A stretch of DNA of 64,000 nucleotides from Planctomycetota bacterium (GTDB lineage: Bacteria; Planctomycetota; UBA1135; UBA2386): contig JACRLW010000025.1 in NCBI GenBank assembly GCA_016235155.1, positions 46,076-110,075 on the forward strand, read 5' to 3'. This document shows, piece after piece, positions 33,861 to 44,072 of the stretch. Within the stretch, counting starts at the first letter, position 1. Each line of letters starts with the position of its first letter. The notes below the pieces were generated by a model that was not told where the DNA came from, ran no database searches, and saw nothing but the letters and a program-made list of their open reading frames with translations. The translations under genes were made by a program, and so were the position numbers.

Positions 33861-36007
33861 CGCGACAGGCGTCCGCCGATGCGGCTCGCCACGCCGCGCG
33901 GCAACTTCGACCACAGCTTGCGCGGGCCTTCGAGCCTGGGATTGCTCGGGTGGAACTCGGGCAGCTTCGCGCCGTCGCGCAGGAGCAGGAAGTCGTAGTG
34001 AAGCGGCTCGGGAACGAAGCCCATGTTCTCCTTGAACTTCGCCGCGCCGGTGTCGCGACGGCTGCGCCCGAAGTCGAAGCGACGCAACCCGCGTTCGATC
34101 GCCCACTCCATGATCTGGCAGTAGACGAAGTCCGACACCCCCTTGCCGCGGCTCTCCGACGCCGAGCCGGAGTAGTAGGCGTACACGGTGTCCCGCCAGA
34201 GGAAGCTGAGCACCGCACACTGCGGTTCGCCCGCCGGGTCCTTCACGACGTGGATCACGGTCGCGTTGCCGAACTCCTCGACGAGGTTCTGGAACCAGCG
34301 CAGCGGCAGTGACGGCGTACCGAGCCTCCGCTTCTCGTCGGCGAACAGGCCGAAGAACAGCGCGACGTCGCCGGTGGTCTCGCAGGTCAGGTTGAATCGG
34401 TCGCGCGCGCGTCGCACCTCCGCGCGCGCCTTCTTCGGGATCGACGGCAGCACGTCGGCGACGGTCGCGGGCAGGTCCTTGCGGAAGGTGACGTAGAGGT
34501 CGTAGGGCACGCGGTCGCCCGGCCGAGCGTCGAGATGGCGCAACTCGAGGTAGCTCGCACCGAGCCGACGACCGTGCTGCGCGGCGGCGTCGAGCAGCGG
34601 CTGTTGGAACTCCGGGTCGCGCACGAGCAGACCCCCGTAGACGGCGTACGGCACCGAGATGAGTTGCTTGCCGATGAACGGGCTGCGCACGAAGAACAGC
34701 GGCAGCGCCCCGAACCACGACCGCCCGCGCTCGCAGACGAGGTAGTGAGGCTGGTGGTGGAAGGTCTCCTCGACGACGCGCCGCCAGCCGGTGAGGTGGA
34801 AGAAGCTGCCCTGCGGATGGTCGCGAACGAAGCTGTCCCAGCGCGCGTCTTCCCCCGGCAGGAGTTCGCGCACGCGCAGGGGCAGGCCCTGGCCGCGCGT
34901 CGCCGTCCGGTCGCGATCGACCAGCGAGACGGGTGGTCGGGGCGGGCTCGGCGGCTGTCCATTCTGGGTCGCTTGGGCGGCACCCTCGACGGTGGCCTCG
35001 ACCGATCTTTCGACGTCGTCGGCGACGAGAGGCGCATCGATCGCGACATCCGCGCCGTCGAGTACCTCTTCGACCTTGTAGTCACGCATCTGGCCGGCCT
35101 GCGTGAAGATGATGATCTCGCCGATCACGCCGAGGCCGATCAACTGCACGCCGAACGCGGCGAGGATCACGCCGAGCACGAAGGCCGGGCGATTCGCGAG
35201 ACTCTCCCCCTCGAACGCCTTCGCGTACAGCGGTTCGACCGACAGGGCGACGCCGATCAGGATCGCGAGCACGCCGAGGATCCCGAAGAAGCGCAGCGGC
35301 CGCTGGGTGAACCGCGTGAGGAAGCTGATCGCGAGGATGTCGAGCACCCGGCGCACGTAGACGCCGATCCCGTAGAACGCGATCGTCCCGCGCTCCTCGC
35401 GGTGCCGGACCTTGATCTCGACGACCTTGAAACCCTGGCGCTGCGCGAGGACCGGCAGGAAGCGGAAGAGCTCGCCGTAGACGTTGACCTCGTCCAGCAC
35501 CTGGCGCCGCATCCCGCGCACGCCCGAGTTGAGGTCGTGGAAGCGGATGCCCATCACGACGCGCAGGACCCAGTTGAAGATCCTCGACTGCACGCGGTTG
35601 AGCCAGGGGTCGACGCGCGGGTGACGCCAGGTCGCGACGAAGTCGGCTCCGGACTCGAGCGACTGGACGACCTTCAGCAACTCCTCGGGTTCGACCTGGT
35701 GGTACTGCGGCACGCTGAGGATCAAAGAGCCGCGCGCGCGCGCCGCACCGGCCGACAACGCGATCGACTCACCGAGTCCTGCACCCTGCAGCCGCACGAC
35801 CTTGATCGGCAACTCCGCGGCGAGCGCGTTGAGGTCCTCGAGCACGCGGCCGTGCACGCCGTCGAGGACGAACACCAGTTCGTAGCCGTAGCCGTGTTCG
35901 CGGAACGGAGCGGCGTAGCCCGCGGCGAGCGCCTTGGCGTCGATCGACGGGTTGTCGATCGGGATGACGAGCGACACGAACTCGTCGCGATCGTGGTCTT
36001 CGGTCAC
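33848..36007 (-). CDS. fusion of GT2 glycosyltransferase and FemAB-like acyl/aminoacyltransferase (exosortase-locus type)
   Basis: A single 719-residue frame. Residues 1-235 are a GT2 transferase of the polyprenyl-phosphate type (VSLVIPIDNPSID, ELVFVLDGVHG, ILSVPQYHQVEPEELL, HDLNSGVRGMRRQVL). Two or three membrane helices follow (LRFFGILGVLAILIGVALS; AFVLGVILAAFGVQLIGLGVI). After a linker of about 75 residues (310-385), residues 385-719 are a FemAB/GNAT-type protein as in exosortase/PEP-CTERM loci (FVRDHPQGSFFHLTGWRRVVEETF; YYSGSASESRGKGVSDFVYCQIMEWA). FemAB relatives add amino acids or acyl groups to cell-wall or polymer precursors. The start is GTG 36007, overlapping the upstream GT2 stop by 4 bp. 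Confidence 0.85.
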   Translation of the reverse strand: MTEDHDRDEFVSLVIPIDNPSIDAKALAAGYAAPFREHGYGYELVFVLDGVHGRVLEDLNALAAELPIKVVRLQGAGLGESIALSAGAARARGSLILSVPQYHQVEPEELLKVVQSLESGADFVATWRHPRVDPWLNRVQSRIFNWVLRVVMGIRFHDLNSGVRGMRRQVLDEVNVYGELFRFLPVLAQRQGFKVVEIKVRHREERGTIAFYGIGVYVRRVLDILAISFLTRFTQRPLRFFGILGVLAILIGVALSVEPLYAKAFEGESLANRPAFVLGVILAAFGVQLIGLGVIGEIIIFTQAGQMRDYKVEEVLDGADVAIDAPLVADDVERSVEATVEGAAQATQNGQPPSPPRPPVSLVDRDRTATRGQGLPLRVRELLPGEDARWDSFVRDHPQGSFFHLTGWRRVVEETFHHQPHYLVCERGRSWFGALPLFFVRSPFIGKQLISVPYAVYGGLLVRDPEFQQPLLDAAAQHGRRLGASYLELRHLDARPGDRVPYDLYVTFRKDLPATVADVLPSIPKKARAEVRRARDRFNLTCETTGDVALFFGLFADEKRRLGTPSLPLRWFQNLVEEFGNATVIHVVKDPAGEPQCAVLSFLWRDTVYAYYSGSASESRGKGVSDFVYCQIMEWAIERGLRRFDFGRSRRDTGAAKFKENMGFVPEPLHYDFLLLRDGAKLPEFHPSNPRLEGPRKLWSKLPRGVASRIGGRLSRYLP

Positions 36008-37056
36008 CGGGACGCCTCCACGGCCGTGATCGAGACCCGCCGGCGGAAGAAGCGCGAGGCCTTGAGTTGCAGCTCGGCGAGGAATCCGAACATGAAGACG
36101 TTGAGCGTGAGCAGCGCGAGGATCCCGGCGCCGGACATGTAGACGTCGTCGTAGTCGGTGAGGATCTGCCAGGTGCCGTGATCGAGTTTCACGAACGCGA
36201 TCGAGAGCAGCAGGAGTCCGGCGAGGAAGAGCGGCAAGGCGAGGATGCCGAACCACCGGATCGGGTGCGCGGAGAACTGGATCAGCATCTTGATGACGAC
36301 GAGGTCCAGCACGACGCGGAAGATCCGGCCGAGACCGTACTTGCTCTTCCCGTAGCGACGCGGGTGGTGGCGGACCGGGATCTCCGCGATGCGGGCCCCG
36401 AGTCCGGCACCGAGTGCCGCGATGAAGCGGTGCATGTCCGAGTAGAGGTTCAGGTTGCGCACGACCCAGCTGCGGTAGGCCTTCAGCGAGCACCCGGTGT
36501 CGTGGATCGGCACGCCGGTCGCCCACCGGATCAACTGGTTCGCGAACATCGACGGCAAGAGCCGCGTGATCACCGCGTCCTTGCGGTGGCGGCGCCAACC
36601 GCACACGACGTCGAATCCGGCGTCCAGCCGCTGCAGGAGCCGCGGGATGTCGGCCGGGTCGTTCTGCAGGTCGCCGTCCATCGACACGACGCGGCTGCCC
36701 CGCGCCGCGGCGAAGCCCTGCGCCATCGCCGCGGTCTGCCCGAAGTTGCGCCGGAACAGGTAGACGCGCAGGTGTGGATCCTCGCCGGCGAGGCGGCGCA
36801 ACACGTCGCGCGTGCCGTCGGTGCTGCCGTCGTCGACGACGATCACTTCGTAGGTTCCACCCCACGCCAGGAGCGTGTGGGTCAGCGCCGCGTGCAGGCC
36901 GACGATGTTCTGCACCTCGTTGAGCACCGGTACGACGACACTCAGCGCGGGTGCGCCGGCACCTGGCATCGCGGCGCTCGGGTGGGGTGTCATCGTCAGC
37001 GGGCCGTCCTCGTCGGATCGCGCAGGATAGCCGCACGGTGCAGCGCCGGTCGCCAT
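36004..37056 (-). CDS. GT2 glycosyltransferase, DPM/GtrB-like
   Basis: A GT-A-fold transferase that would move a sugar from an NDP-sugar to polyprenyl phosphate. Near the N-terminus are LSVVVPVLNEVQNI and YEVIVVDDGSTDGT, followed by VVSMDGDLQNDPADIP (the D-x-D-like donor site) and HDTGCSLKAYRSWVVRNLNLYSDMHRFI. Two C-terminal membrane helices (WFGILALPLFLAGLLLLSIAF and SGAGILALLTLNVFMFGFL) fit the GtrB/ArnC family. ATG 37056 gives 350 residues. ATG 36993, 21 codons later, starts closer to the fold and may be the true start. It is coupled to the GT2-FemAB fusion by GTGA. The pair probably modifies the exopolysaccharide or a lipid-linked precursor. Confidence 0.88.
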   Translation of the reverse strand: MATGAAPCGYPARSDEDGPLTMTPHPSAAMPGAGAPALSVVVPVLNEVQNIVGLHAALTHTLLAWGGTYEVIVVDDGSTDGTRDVLRRLAGEDPHLRVYLFRRNFGQTAAMAQGFAAARGSRVVSMDGDLQNDPADIPRLLQRLDAGFDVVCGWRRHRKDAVITRLLPSMFANQLIRWATGVPIHDTGCSLKAYRSWVVRNLNLYSDMHRFIAALGAGLGARIAEIPVRHHPRRYGKSKYGLGRIFRVVLDLVVIKMLIQFSAHPIRWFGILALPLFLAGLLLLSIAFVKLDHGTWQILTDYDDVYMSGAGILALLTLNVFMFGFLAELQLKASRFFRRRVSITAVEASR

Positions 37057-37066
37057 CGCTCTCGCT

Positions 37067-37414
37067 TCAACCGATCACGCCGGCGATCGCAAGTCCGACC
37101 GCGACGACCAACGCGAAGCTGCAGAGCAACGCCACGCGCATCACGAGCGAGCGGCGTCGTGACGACCACGGTCCGGGGAGCAGCTCCGCTGCTCGAGTGG
37201 CATGGTCGATGCCCGCGTCGAGCGAGCGACCCGGCAGTTCAGGCAGATCCCTCGCCGTGGTGAAGGGCGCCGCGACGGCCGTCCCCTTCCACTCGCGGAC
37301 GAGGCGCACCCCGTCCGTCGCATGCGGCCGGGTGCCCCCGCCACCTTGGACGTGGACGAAGCGCCGCGCTCCGCCCGCCGCAGCCGAGCCGAGGGAATCG
37401 ATGGGACCAGCCAC
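37067..37414 (-). CDS. possible small tail-anchored membrane protein
   Basis: An open frame of 116 codons starting at GTG 37414 with AGAGG five bases upstream. It ends 10 bp before the GT2 start at 37056 in the same direction. Most of the product is soluble and unremarkable (VRLVREWKGTAVAAPFTTARDLPELPG). The C-terminus is basic SSRRRSLVMR followed by one hydrophobic segment (ALLCSFALVVAVGLAIAGVIG) that runs to the end. This is tail-anchor topology; it is not a PEP-CTERM signal, because no basic residues follow the helix. Codon use is compatible with a real gene. A longer frame back to GTG 37459 would abut the divergent gene's ATG. It could be chance, so I rate it low. Confidence 0.4.
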   Translation of the reverse strand: MAGPIDSLGSAAAGGARRFVHVQGGGGTRPHATDGVRLVREWKGTAVAAPFTTARDLPELPGRSLDAGIDHATRAAELLPGPWSSRRRSLVMRVALLCSFALVVAVGLAIAGVIG

Positions 37415-37459
37415 CGTCGCCTCTTCGGCTGGCGGCGGGAGCCGGATGTACCCTTGCAC

Positions 37460-38524
37460 ATGGACTCGCCGCCGCGGATCGCACTCGTCTCGGACCGGGA
37501 CGGGGATCTGTACCGCGCCCTCCGCGCGACGCTCGCCGCCGCGCGGGTCGAGGTCTTCGACGAACTCGCCGGCAGCTTCGACGCGGTCCGCACCATGGCA
37601 CCGGCACTCCTCGTCCACGGCGCTCCGGTCGATGCGGAGGAGATCGGCGCGCTGCGCGTGTTCCGCGGCATCCTCGGCGGGACGGCGATCGTCCTCGCCG
37701 CCCGCCGCGACGAGGAACTCGCGGCTGCACGGCACGCCGAGCGCCTCGGCGCCACCCTGCTCGTCGCACCGTTCACCCCCGCCGGGCTGTCCGCCGCCAT
37801 CGCCGCCGCCCGTCGCGGTCCCGACCTGCCGTCCCCCGACGCCTTCCTCGACTTGCTCCGCGGCATCTCCGACGAACTGAACAACCCGCTCCTCGCGGCC
37901 GGCGGGCACCTCCAACTCGCCGAGTGTCTCCTCGATCCCGCGCGCGACGTCGACGCGATCAGCCGTCTCAGCACGGTGAAGGCCGAACTCGCGCGGATCG
38001 GCGCCACGATCGAACGCATCGGGGTGCTCGCACGCGTGCGCTCGCTGCGTCACCCCCTGCCCTCGATCGACCTGCACGCCCTGCTCGTCGAGATCGCCGC
38101 GGAAGCCGAGTACCAGCGCCACCAGGAGCTCGCCGCCGCGCTCGGTGCCGCGCTGCCGACGATCCCCGCCGACCGCGACACGCTCGCGCTCGCGCTCCGC
38201 TCGTTCCTCACCGCCGGCATCGCACTCGCCGGCCACCACCCGCTCGACTTCGCGATCCGCGCCGAAACCGACGCGGTGGTGCTCGAGATCACGATTCCCG
38301 CGCCGATGTCGGCCGCGCTCGGTCCTGATGCCGTCTTCTCGCCGTACCACGTCGCGCGGGCGATGCGCGGCACTCCCTTCGGCCTCGCCCTGTTCCTCGT
38401 CCAGGCGATCGTGCACGCGCACGGCGGCGAGGCGATCGCCGAGCGGCGCTTCGGGAGGCGGGGGCTCGAGCAGGGACTCGAGCGGGAGCTCGGCGTGATC
38501 CTGAGGTTGCGCCGGGATCTTTGA
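37460..38524 (+). CDS. degenerate hybrid sensor-kinase-like protein (PrsK position)
   Basis: A 354-residue protein with a receiver-like fold at residues 5-120 and a histidine-kinase-like core at 125-354. The expected phospho-acceptors are replaced: the receiver aspartate position reads LLVHGAP (His53), the receiver lysine position reads LVAPF, and the kinase H-box H-E-L-N-N-P reads SDELNNPL with Asp138. The ATPase N-box asparagines and the G1 D-x-G-x-G loop are also absent. A G2-like GTPFGLALFLVQAIVHAHGG remains. It is therefore probably not an active histidine kinase. It lies 89 bp upstream of the sigma-54 response regulator on the same strand, where exosortase loci usually have the PrsK kinase. 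It may act as a phosphate-independent partner of that regulator. Confidence 0.75.
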   Translation: MDSPPRIALVSDRDGDLYRALRATLAAARVEVFDELAGSFDAVRTMAPALLVHGAPVDAEEIGALRVFRGILGGTAIVLAARRDEELAAARHAERLGATLLVAPFTPAGLSAAIAAARRGPDLPSPDAFLDLLRGISDELNNPLLAAGGHLQLAECLLDPARDVDAISRLSTVKAELARIGATIERIGVLARVRSLRHPLPSIDLHALLVEIAAEAEYQRHQELAAALGAALPTIPADRDTLALALRSFLTAGIALAGHHPLDFAIRAETDAVVLEITIPAPMSAALGPDAVFSPYHVARAMRGTPFGLALFLVQAIVHAHGGEAIAERRFGRRGLEQGLERELGVILRLRRDL

Positions 38525-38585
38525 GTCGAAAGGGCCTCGACCGCGATGTGCCCTCAATCCGTGGCGGTCCGAGGTTCGATAGGAA

Positions 38586-38609
38586 CACCGTCCGGAATTC
38601 CGGACGGTG
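38586..38609. promoter_or_regulatory. 24-bp perfect palindrome before the response-regulator start
   Basis: The 24 bases from 38586 to 38609 are a perfect dyad centred on AATT (CACCGTCCGGAA and its complement). They end four bases before the ATG of the sigma-54 response regulator, covering its ribosome-binding region. It could be an operator for a dimeric repressor or autoregulator, or an RNA hairpin that hides the start. There is no T-run, so an intrinsic terminator is unlikely. Confidence 0.65.
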
Positions 38610-38613
38610 CTCC

Positions 38614-40020
<1,407 letters not shown>

Positions 40021-40037
40021 GATCCCCCACCCTCCTA

Positions 40038-43000
40038 ATGCTCCGACGATCGCTGAGGATCCTGCTCGCGTGCGTGATGCTCGTGCTCGCCCTGGTGCTC
40101 GGGTACGCGCTGCTCGGGCTCTCGGGGCCCGAGGTCGCGGTCCGAACCGCGCGCGAGCAGTTCGCGGCGAAGCACTATGCGCGCTGCGTCCGCCTGCTCG
40201 ACATCACGGAGGGCTCACTCGGACCGCGCACCGACGTCGCGCTGCGCCGCGAGCTCCTCGACCTGCGGCGCCTCGCCCACACCGAGACGGGCAACTGGGC
40301 GCTCGCCCTGCGCGACGTCCGCAAGCTGCGGGAGATCGATGCCGAGGACGTGGCGCTCGCCCGCGCGGAGATCGAGTTGACGATCCGCACCGAGGATCCC
40401 GCCGGCGGACTCGCGCTCGCCGAGCGCTACCTGTCGACACGGCCGGACGACGGCGAGGTGTTGGGCTTCGCCGGCATCGCGTGCCAGGCGCGCTATCAGG
40501 AACTCGTCGCGGAGATCGTGCGGCAACTCGGCAGCCAGCTCGATCCGACCGCGAAACAGCACGCGTTCACCGCGCTGCGCAGCTGGCTCTATCGCGACCC
40601 GGGCGATCCGCTGGCGAGCCTCGGCCTCGAACGCTTCTCGGCGGTGCTCGCCGAGTCCCGCCCCGACCTTCTGATCAACACGGCCAACCGCCAGGCGCTG
40701 ACCGAGATCCACGGGCTCATCGCCAAGTCGCAGGGCTTCTTCCGCCTCGCGCTCGAAACGAGTGACGGGCCCATCGCCGCCTACTCCGGCGTCGCCTACG
40801 CGATGCAACAGGGCGAGCGGACCGACGACCGACAGTGGCTCGCCGAGCTGTACGTCCACCGCTTCACGACGATCCATGCGCTGCGTGCGGCGATCGACCT
40901 CGCGGACCTGCATCTACGCCACGAACGCTGGGCCGCGGTGGTCGAGATCGCGGAGCGCTTCCTGCCGCGCGGCACCTGGTCCGGACTGCTCGACGCCGAA
41001 CGCATCGACGCGACGGTGAAGGAGCTCTATCTCGCGCACGCACGCGCGCTCGATCAGCTCGGCGACGCAACCCGACTTCACGAACTCGCCCTCGAGGTCG
41101 AGGCGATCGAGACGGACGGCCGCATCAGCCTCCTGCCCGAGACGCACTGGATCCTCGCGCTCGACGCACGGCGCCGCGGCGCGCTGAACGAGTCCCTCAA
41201 GCTCCTGCGGGACTACGACCAGGTGCTCGCCGTCATGCCGCCGGACGCGACGGTCGTCGAACGGCGGATCAAGGTCTTCGACGAACGCATCGCGCTGGCG
41301 AAGCAGCAGGGCTGGGGCCAGCAGTTCTTCGACTACGTCTACCGCACGCTCGCCTACCTCGACCCCAACAGTCCGAAGCGCTACCTCGACCAGACCTACT
41401 TCCGGATCGCGACGAACGACCCCGAGGGCGCCTTGCTCGACGTGCGCAACGCGATGCGGGTCGCGGCGCAGGACGAAGAAGTGCTCCGCGCACAGGCGGT
41501 CGCGACGGACCATTCGCTCAAGAAGAGCGATCGGGATTCGGCGGCCCAGCTCGAGCGCTGCATCCAGCTCGAGATCCTGGTACCCGACGCTCCGGACGTC
41601 CTCATGCCGTTGATCGCCGAGCTCGCGCTGCAGCAGAAGCGGCCGGACATCGCGCGCAGCTGCGCCGAGAGCGCGGTGAAGGCCTTTCCATGGGCGCGTT
41701 GGCCGCGGCACGTCCACTGTCGCGCGCTGCTCGACCTCGGCGATCCGATCGCAGCTGAGCGCGCGGCAACCGAGTTGCTGTCGTTCCATCCCCGCGACGA
41801 GCAGGGACTGCTCGATCTGCGCGAATCACGGATCGCGCTCGGCCGCGGTCACGACGACCTCCTTCGTCAGTTCCTCCTGTCCGGGCGTCGCGACGGGATC
41901 GTCGCCGCGTCGCTGCTGCGTCGCGCCGCGGAGCGCGCCGACCTGCCGCTCGCCAACCACTTCGCGCAGACCGTCGACCGCCACTTCCGCGACGAGCCCG
42001 AGGCCTTGCTCGCGGTGGCCGACATCCAGGAACGGCTGGGCAATCTCGACAAGGCACGAGCGACGCTCGCCGAGGTCGCCGCGGAGACGATCGCGACACG
42101 GCCGGCGACCTTTGCCCGGAGCTACGACCGCTGGACCGTGATCAGCGCGAAGACCGGCGCCCCCGATGCGGAACTCCAGGCGATGGTCGAGAGACTGCTC
42201 GTGCTCCACACCGGCGACGCCGAGCGCCTCACGATTCTCGCCGCGGAGTTCGCGGACGCGGGCCAGCCGCGCTGGGGATACCTCCTCCTCACGCCGGTGT
42301 TGACCGAGGACGCGCACCGGGCGCAGCGCACCGGCCGGCAGTACCTCCTCGCCGGTCGACTCGCACTCCGCCTCCGACTCGACGAGGCGGCCGAACGCCA
42401 TTTCGTACAGGCGCTGTCGTTCCAGGACGGCGCCGCGGCGAGCCGCGACCTCGCGCTGCATCTCCTCTCGCTCGGCCGCGACGCGGAGGCGAAGAACAGC
42501 TTCTGGGAGTCGGAGATCCGCGACCTCGTGTCCGCGGCGCTGTTTGCACGCTTCGGCCGATTGCCGGTAGCGACGGGTTGGGTGCGCCGGCGACTCGAGG
42601 GCGCGCCGGCAGACCTGCCGGTGCTCGCGCTCGCGGCGGTTCTCGGCATCGAGCGCGGCGTCCCCAATCCCGCGGGTGAACTCGCGCAGAACCATCGCGC
42701 GGAGTTGCTCGACGCGATCACGTTCCTCGATGCGACCGGCTTCGAGTCGATCGCGCAGTCCAGGCTCGACGCCTTGCTCGCCGATTCTCCCGGCGACCCG
42801 GTCACGTCGACCCTTCACGCGCATCTTCTCGCACGGCAGGGCAAGCCCGACGCCGCGCTGCAGCTCCTCAAGCGCGTCATCGAGGCGGCGCCGCTCCTCG
42901 TGCCCGCGTACGACGAAGCTGCGCGCATCATCGATGCGACCGGTGTGAGCGTGCTCGGCGGCGACGTGGTCGAGAGTCCGTTCGTTCGTCCTGAACTGCT

Positions 43001-44072
43001 CTCGAGCGGCCTGTCGACGCCGAGCATGGTCGCGCTCGCGACCAGGCAGCATGTCCGCGCGCTCATCGATCAATTCGGCGGGCGCGTCGACCGCGCCGAG
43101 GAGCTCGCCGCGGTGTGGATCGCGTCCGCCGGGAGCGGCGGGATCGGCCTGCAGCAGATCGAACTGCTCGGCTTCGTCGGCCGCCCGGACCTGGGCCTGC
43201 AACTCGCCGACGCCGTCGAGCCGCACGTGCCCGATGCGGATCAGCCGCGCTTCCAGACGACCTACTTTCTCCTGGCCGACCTCGCGCTCAGGCAGAAGCC
43301 GGACGGCGCGCTCGAGTCCCGCATCCACAACCACGCCCAGGAGATCATCAAGCGCTCGGGGCCCAACGGCGCGATCGTGAACTACCTGATCGACCGCGAG
43401 GTAGCCCGCAACGGTCCGATCGAGGGACCGCGCGAGAGCCCACGTCTGCGCAAGTTGGCGACCCTCCTCGGCAGCCTGTTCGACCGGCTGCGGACCACGA
43501 CCGACACCGCGAGTCAGCTCACGATGGAACGCTCGTTGCGCCGCTACGCGGAACTCCACGGCCGCGCCGCCGCGCTCGAACTGCTCGACCAGCAACTCGA
43601 TGCCGAGCCGACCCTGCTCACGCTCTGGAACCTCCGCGCCGACTGGCTCGTCGCGGAAGGCGAACCGGCCGCGGCACTCGAGAGCCTGCGGTGGAGCTAC
43701 GACTTCCTCCCTCAACACGAGATCGCGCTGCGATGCGTCGAACTGGCGCTTCGCCACGGCGACGTCCAGGCGGCCGATCGCACCGCCTTCGAGCGGCTCC
43801 GCGCCGATCCGACGCTCGGCGAATCGCCGCGTGCCCGGTTCGTGGCCGCGATGTTCGCGATCCGCGATGCGGAGTACGCGAAGGCGGACGAGTTGTTCGA
43901 GAAGGTCGCCGACTCACCGGACGGTGCGCACTTCTACTACCGCGCGCTCGCGCTCCTGACGCTCGGTCGCGCGGACGAGGCGAAGGCCCAGCTCGAAGCC
44001 CTCGCGTCGGCTCACCCCGACAGCCCGCTGACGTCCAGCGCCGCCCACTTCGCGCGGCAGCTCGCGCGCTGA
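40038..44072 (+). CDS. large TPR-repeat membrane-anchored protein (PrsT-like position)
   Basis: A 1344-residue protein with one N-terminal membrane segment or uncleaved signal (RILLACVMLVLALVLGYALLG, about residues 7-28). Nearly all the rest is helix-turn-helix TPR-type repeats: AREQFAAKHYARCVRLLD, ALAERYLSTRPDDGEVLGFAGIA, LARQGKPDAALQLLKRVIEAAP and, at the end, ALLTLGRADEAKAQLEALASAHPDSP. PrsT-type TPR lipoproteins accompany PrsK/PrsR in exosortase loci and are thought to act in envelope export or assembly. This one is longer than usual and lacks a clear lipobox. It starts 17 bp after the regulator, so is probably in its operon, and overlaps the deacetylase gene tail-to-tail by 61 bp. Confidence 0.85.
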   Translation: MLRRSLRILLACVMLVLALVLGYALLGLSGPEVAVRTAREQFAAKHYARCVRLLDITEGSLGPRTDVALRRELLDLRRLAHTETGNWALALRDVRKLREIDAEDVALARAEIELTIRTEDPAGGLALAERYLSTRPDDGEVLGFAGIACQARYQELVAEIVRQLGSQLDPTAKQHAFTALRSWLYRDPGDPLASLGLERFSAVLAESRPDLLINTANRQALTEIHGLIAKSQGFFRLALETSDGPIAAYSGVAYAMQQGERTDDRQWLAELYVHRFTTIHALRAAIDLADLHLRHERWAAVVEIAERFLPRGTWSGLLDAERIDATVKELYLAHARALDQLGDATRLHELALEVEAIETDGRISLLPETHWILALDARRRGALNESLKLLRDYDQVLAVMPPDATVVERRIKVFDERIALAKQQGWGQQFFDYVYRTLAYLDPNSPKRYLDQTYFRIATNDPEGALLDVRNAMRVAAQDEEVLRAQAVATDHSLKKSDRDSAAQLERCIQLEILVPDAPDVLMPLIAELALQQKRPDIARSCAESAVKAFPWARWPRHVHCRALLDLGDPIAAERAATELLSFHPRDEQGLLDLRESRIALGRGHDDLLRQFLLSGRRDGIVAASLLRRAAERADLPLANHFAQTVDRHFRDEPEALLAVADIQERLGNLDKARATLAEVAAETIATRPATFARSYDRWTVISAKTGAPDAELQAMVERLLVLHTGDAERLTILAAEFADAGQPRWGYLLLTPVLTEDAHRAQRTGRQYLLAGRLALRLRLDEAAERHFVQALSFQDGAAASRDLALHLLSLGRDAEAKNSFWESEIRDLVSAALFARFGRLPVATGWVRRRLEGAPADLPVLALAAVLGIERGVPNPAGELAQNHRAELLDAITFLDATGFESIAQSRLDALLADSPGDPVTSTLHAHLLARQGKPDAALQLLKRVIEAAPLLVPAYDEAARIIDATGVSVLGGDVVESPFVRPELLSSGLSTPSMVALATRQHVRALIDQFGGRVDRAEELAAVWIASAGSGGIGLQQIELLGFVGRPDLGLQLADAVEPHVPDADQPRFQTTYFLLADLALRQKPDGALESRIHNHAQEIIKRSGPNGAIVNYLIDREVARNGPIEGPRESPRLRKLATLLGSLFDRLRTTTDTASQLTMERSLRRYAELHGRAAALELLDQQLDAEPTLLTLWNLRADWLVAEGEPAAALESLRWSYDFLPQHEIALRCVELALRHGDVQAADRTAFERLRADPTLGESPRARFVAAMFAIRDAEYAKADELFEKVADSPDGAHFYYRALALLTLGRADEAKAQLEALASAHPDSPLTSSAAHFARQLAR

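Noticed and set aside
37067..37130. C-terminal hydrophobic helix of the small protein as a possible exosortase sorting signal
   Set aside because: Basic residues precede the helix, nothing follows it, and no P-E-P-like motif is present. This is the reverse of the expected PEP-CTERM layout.
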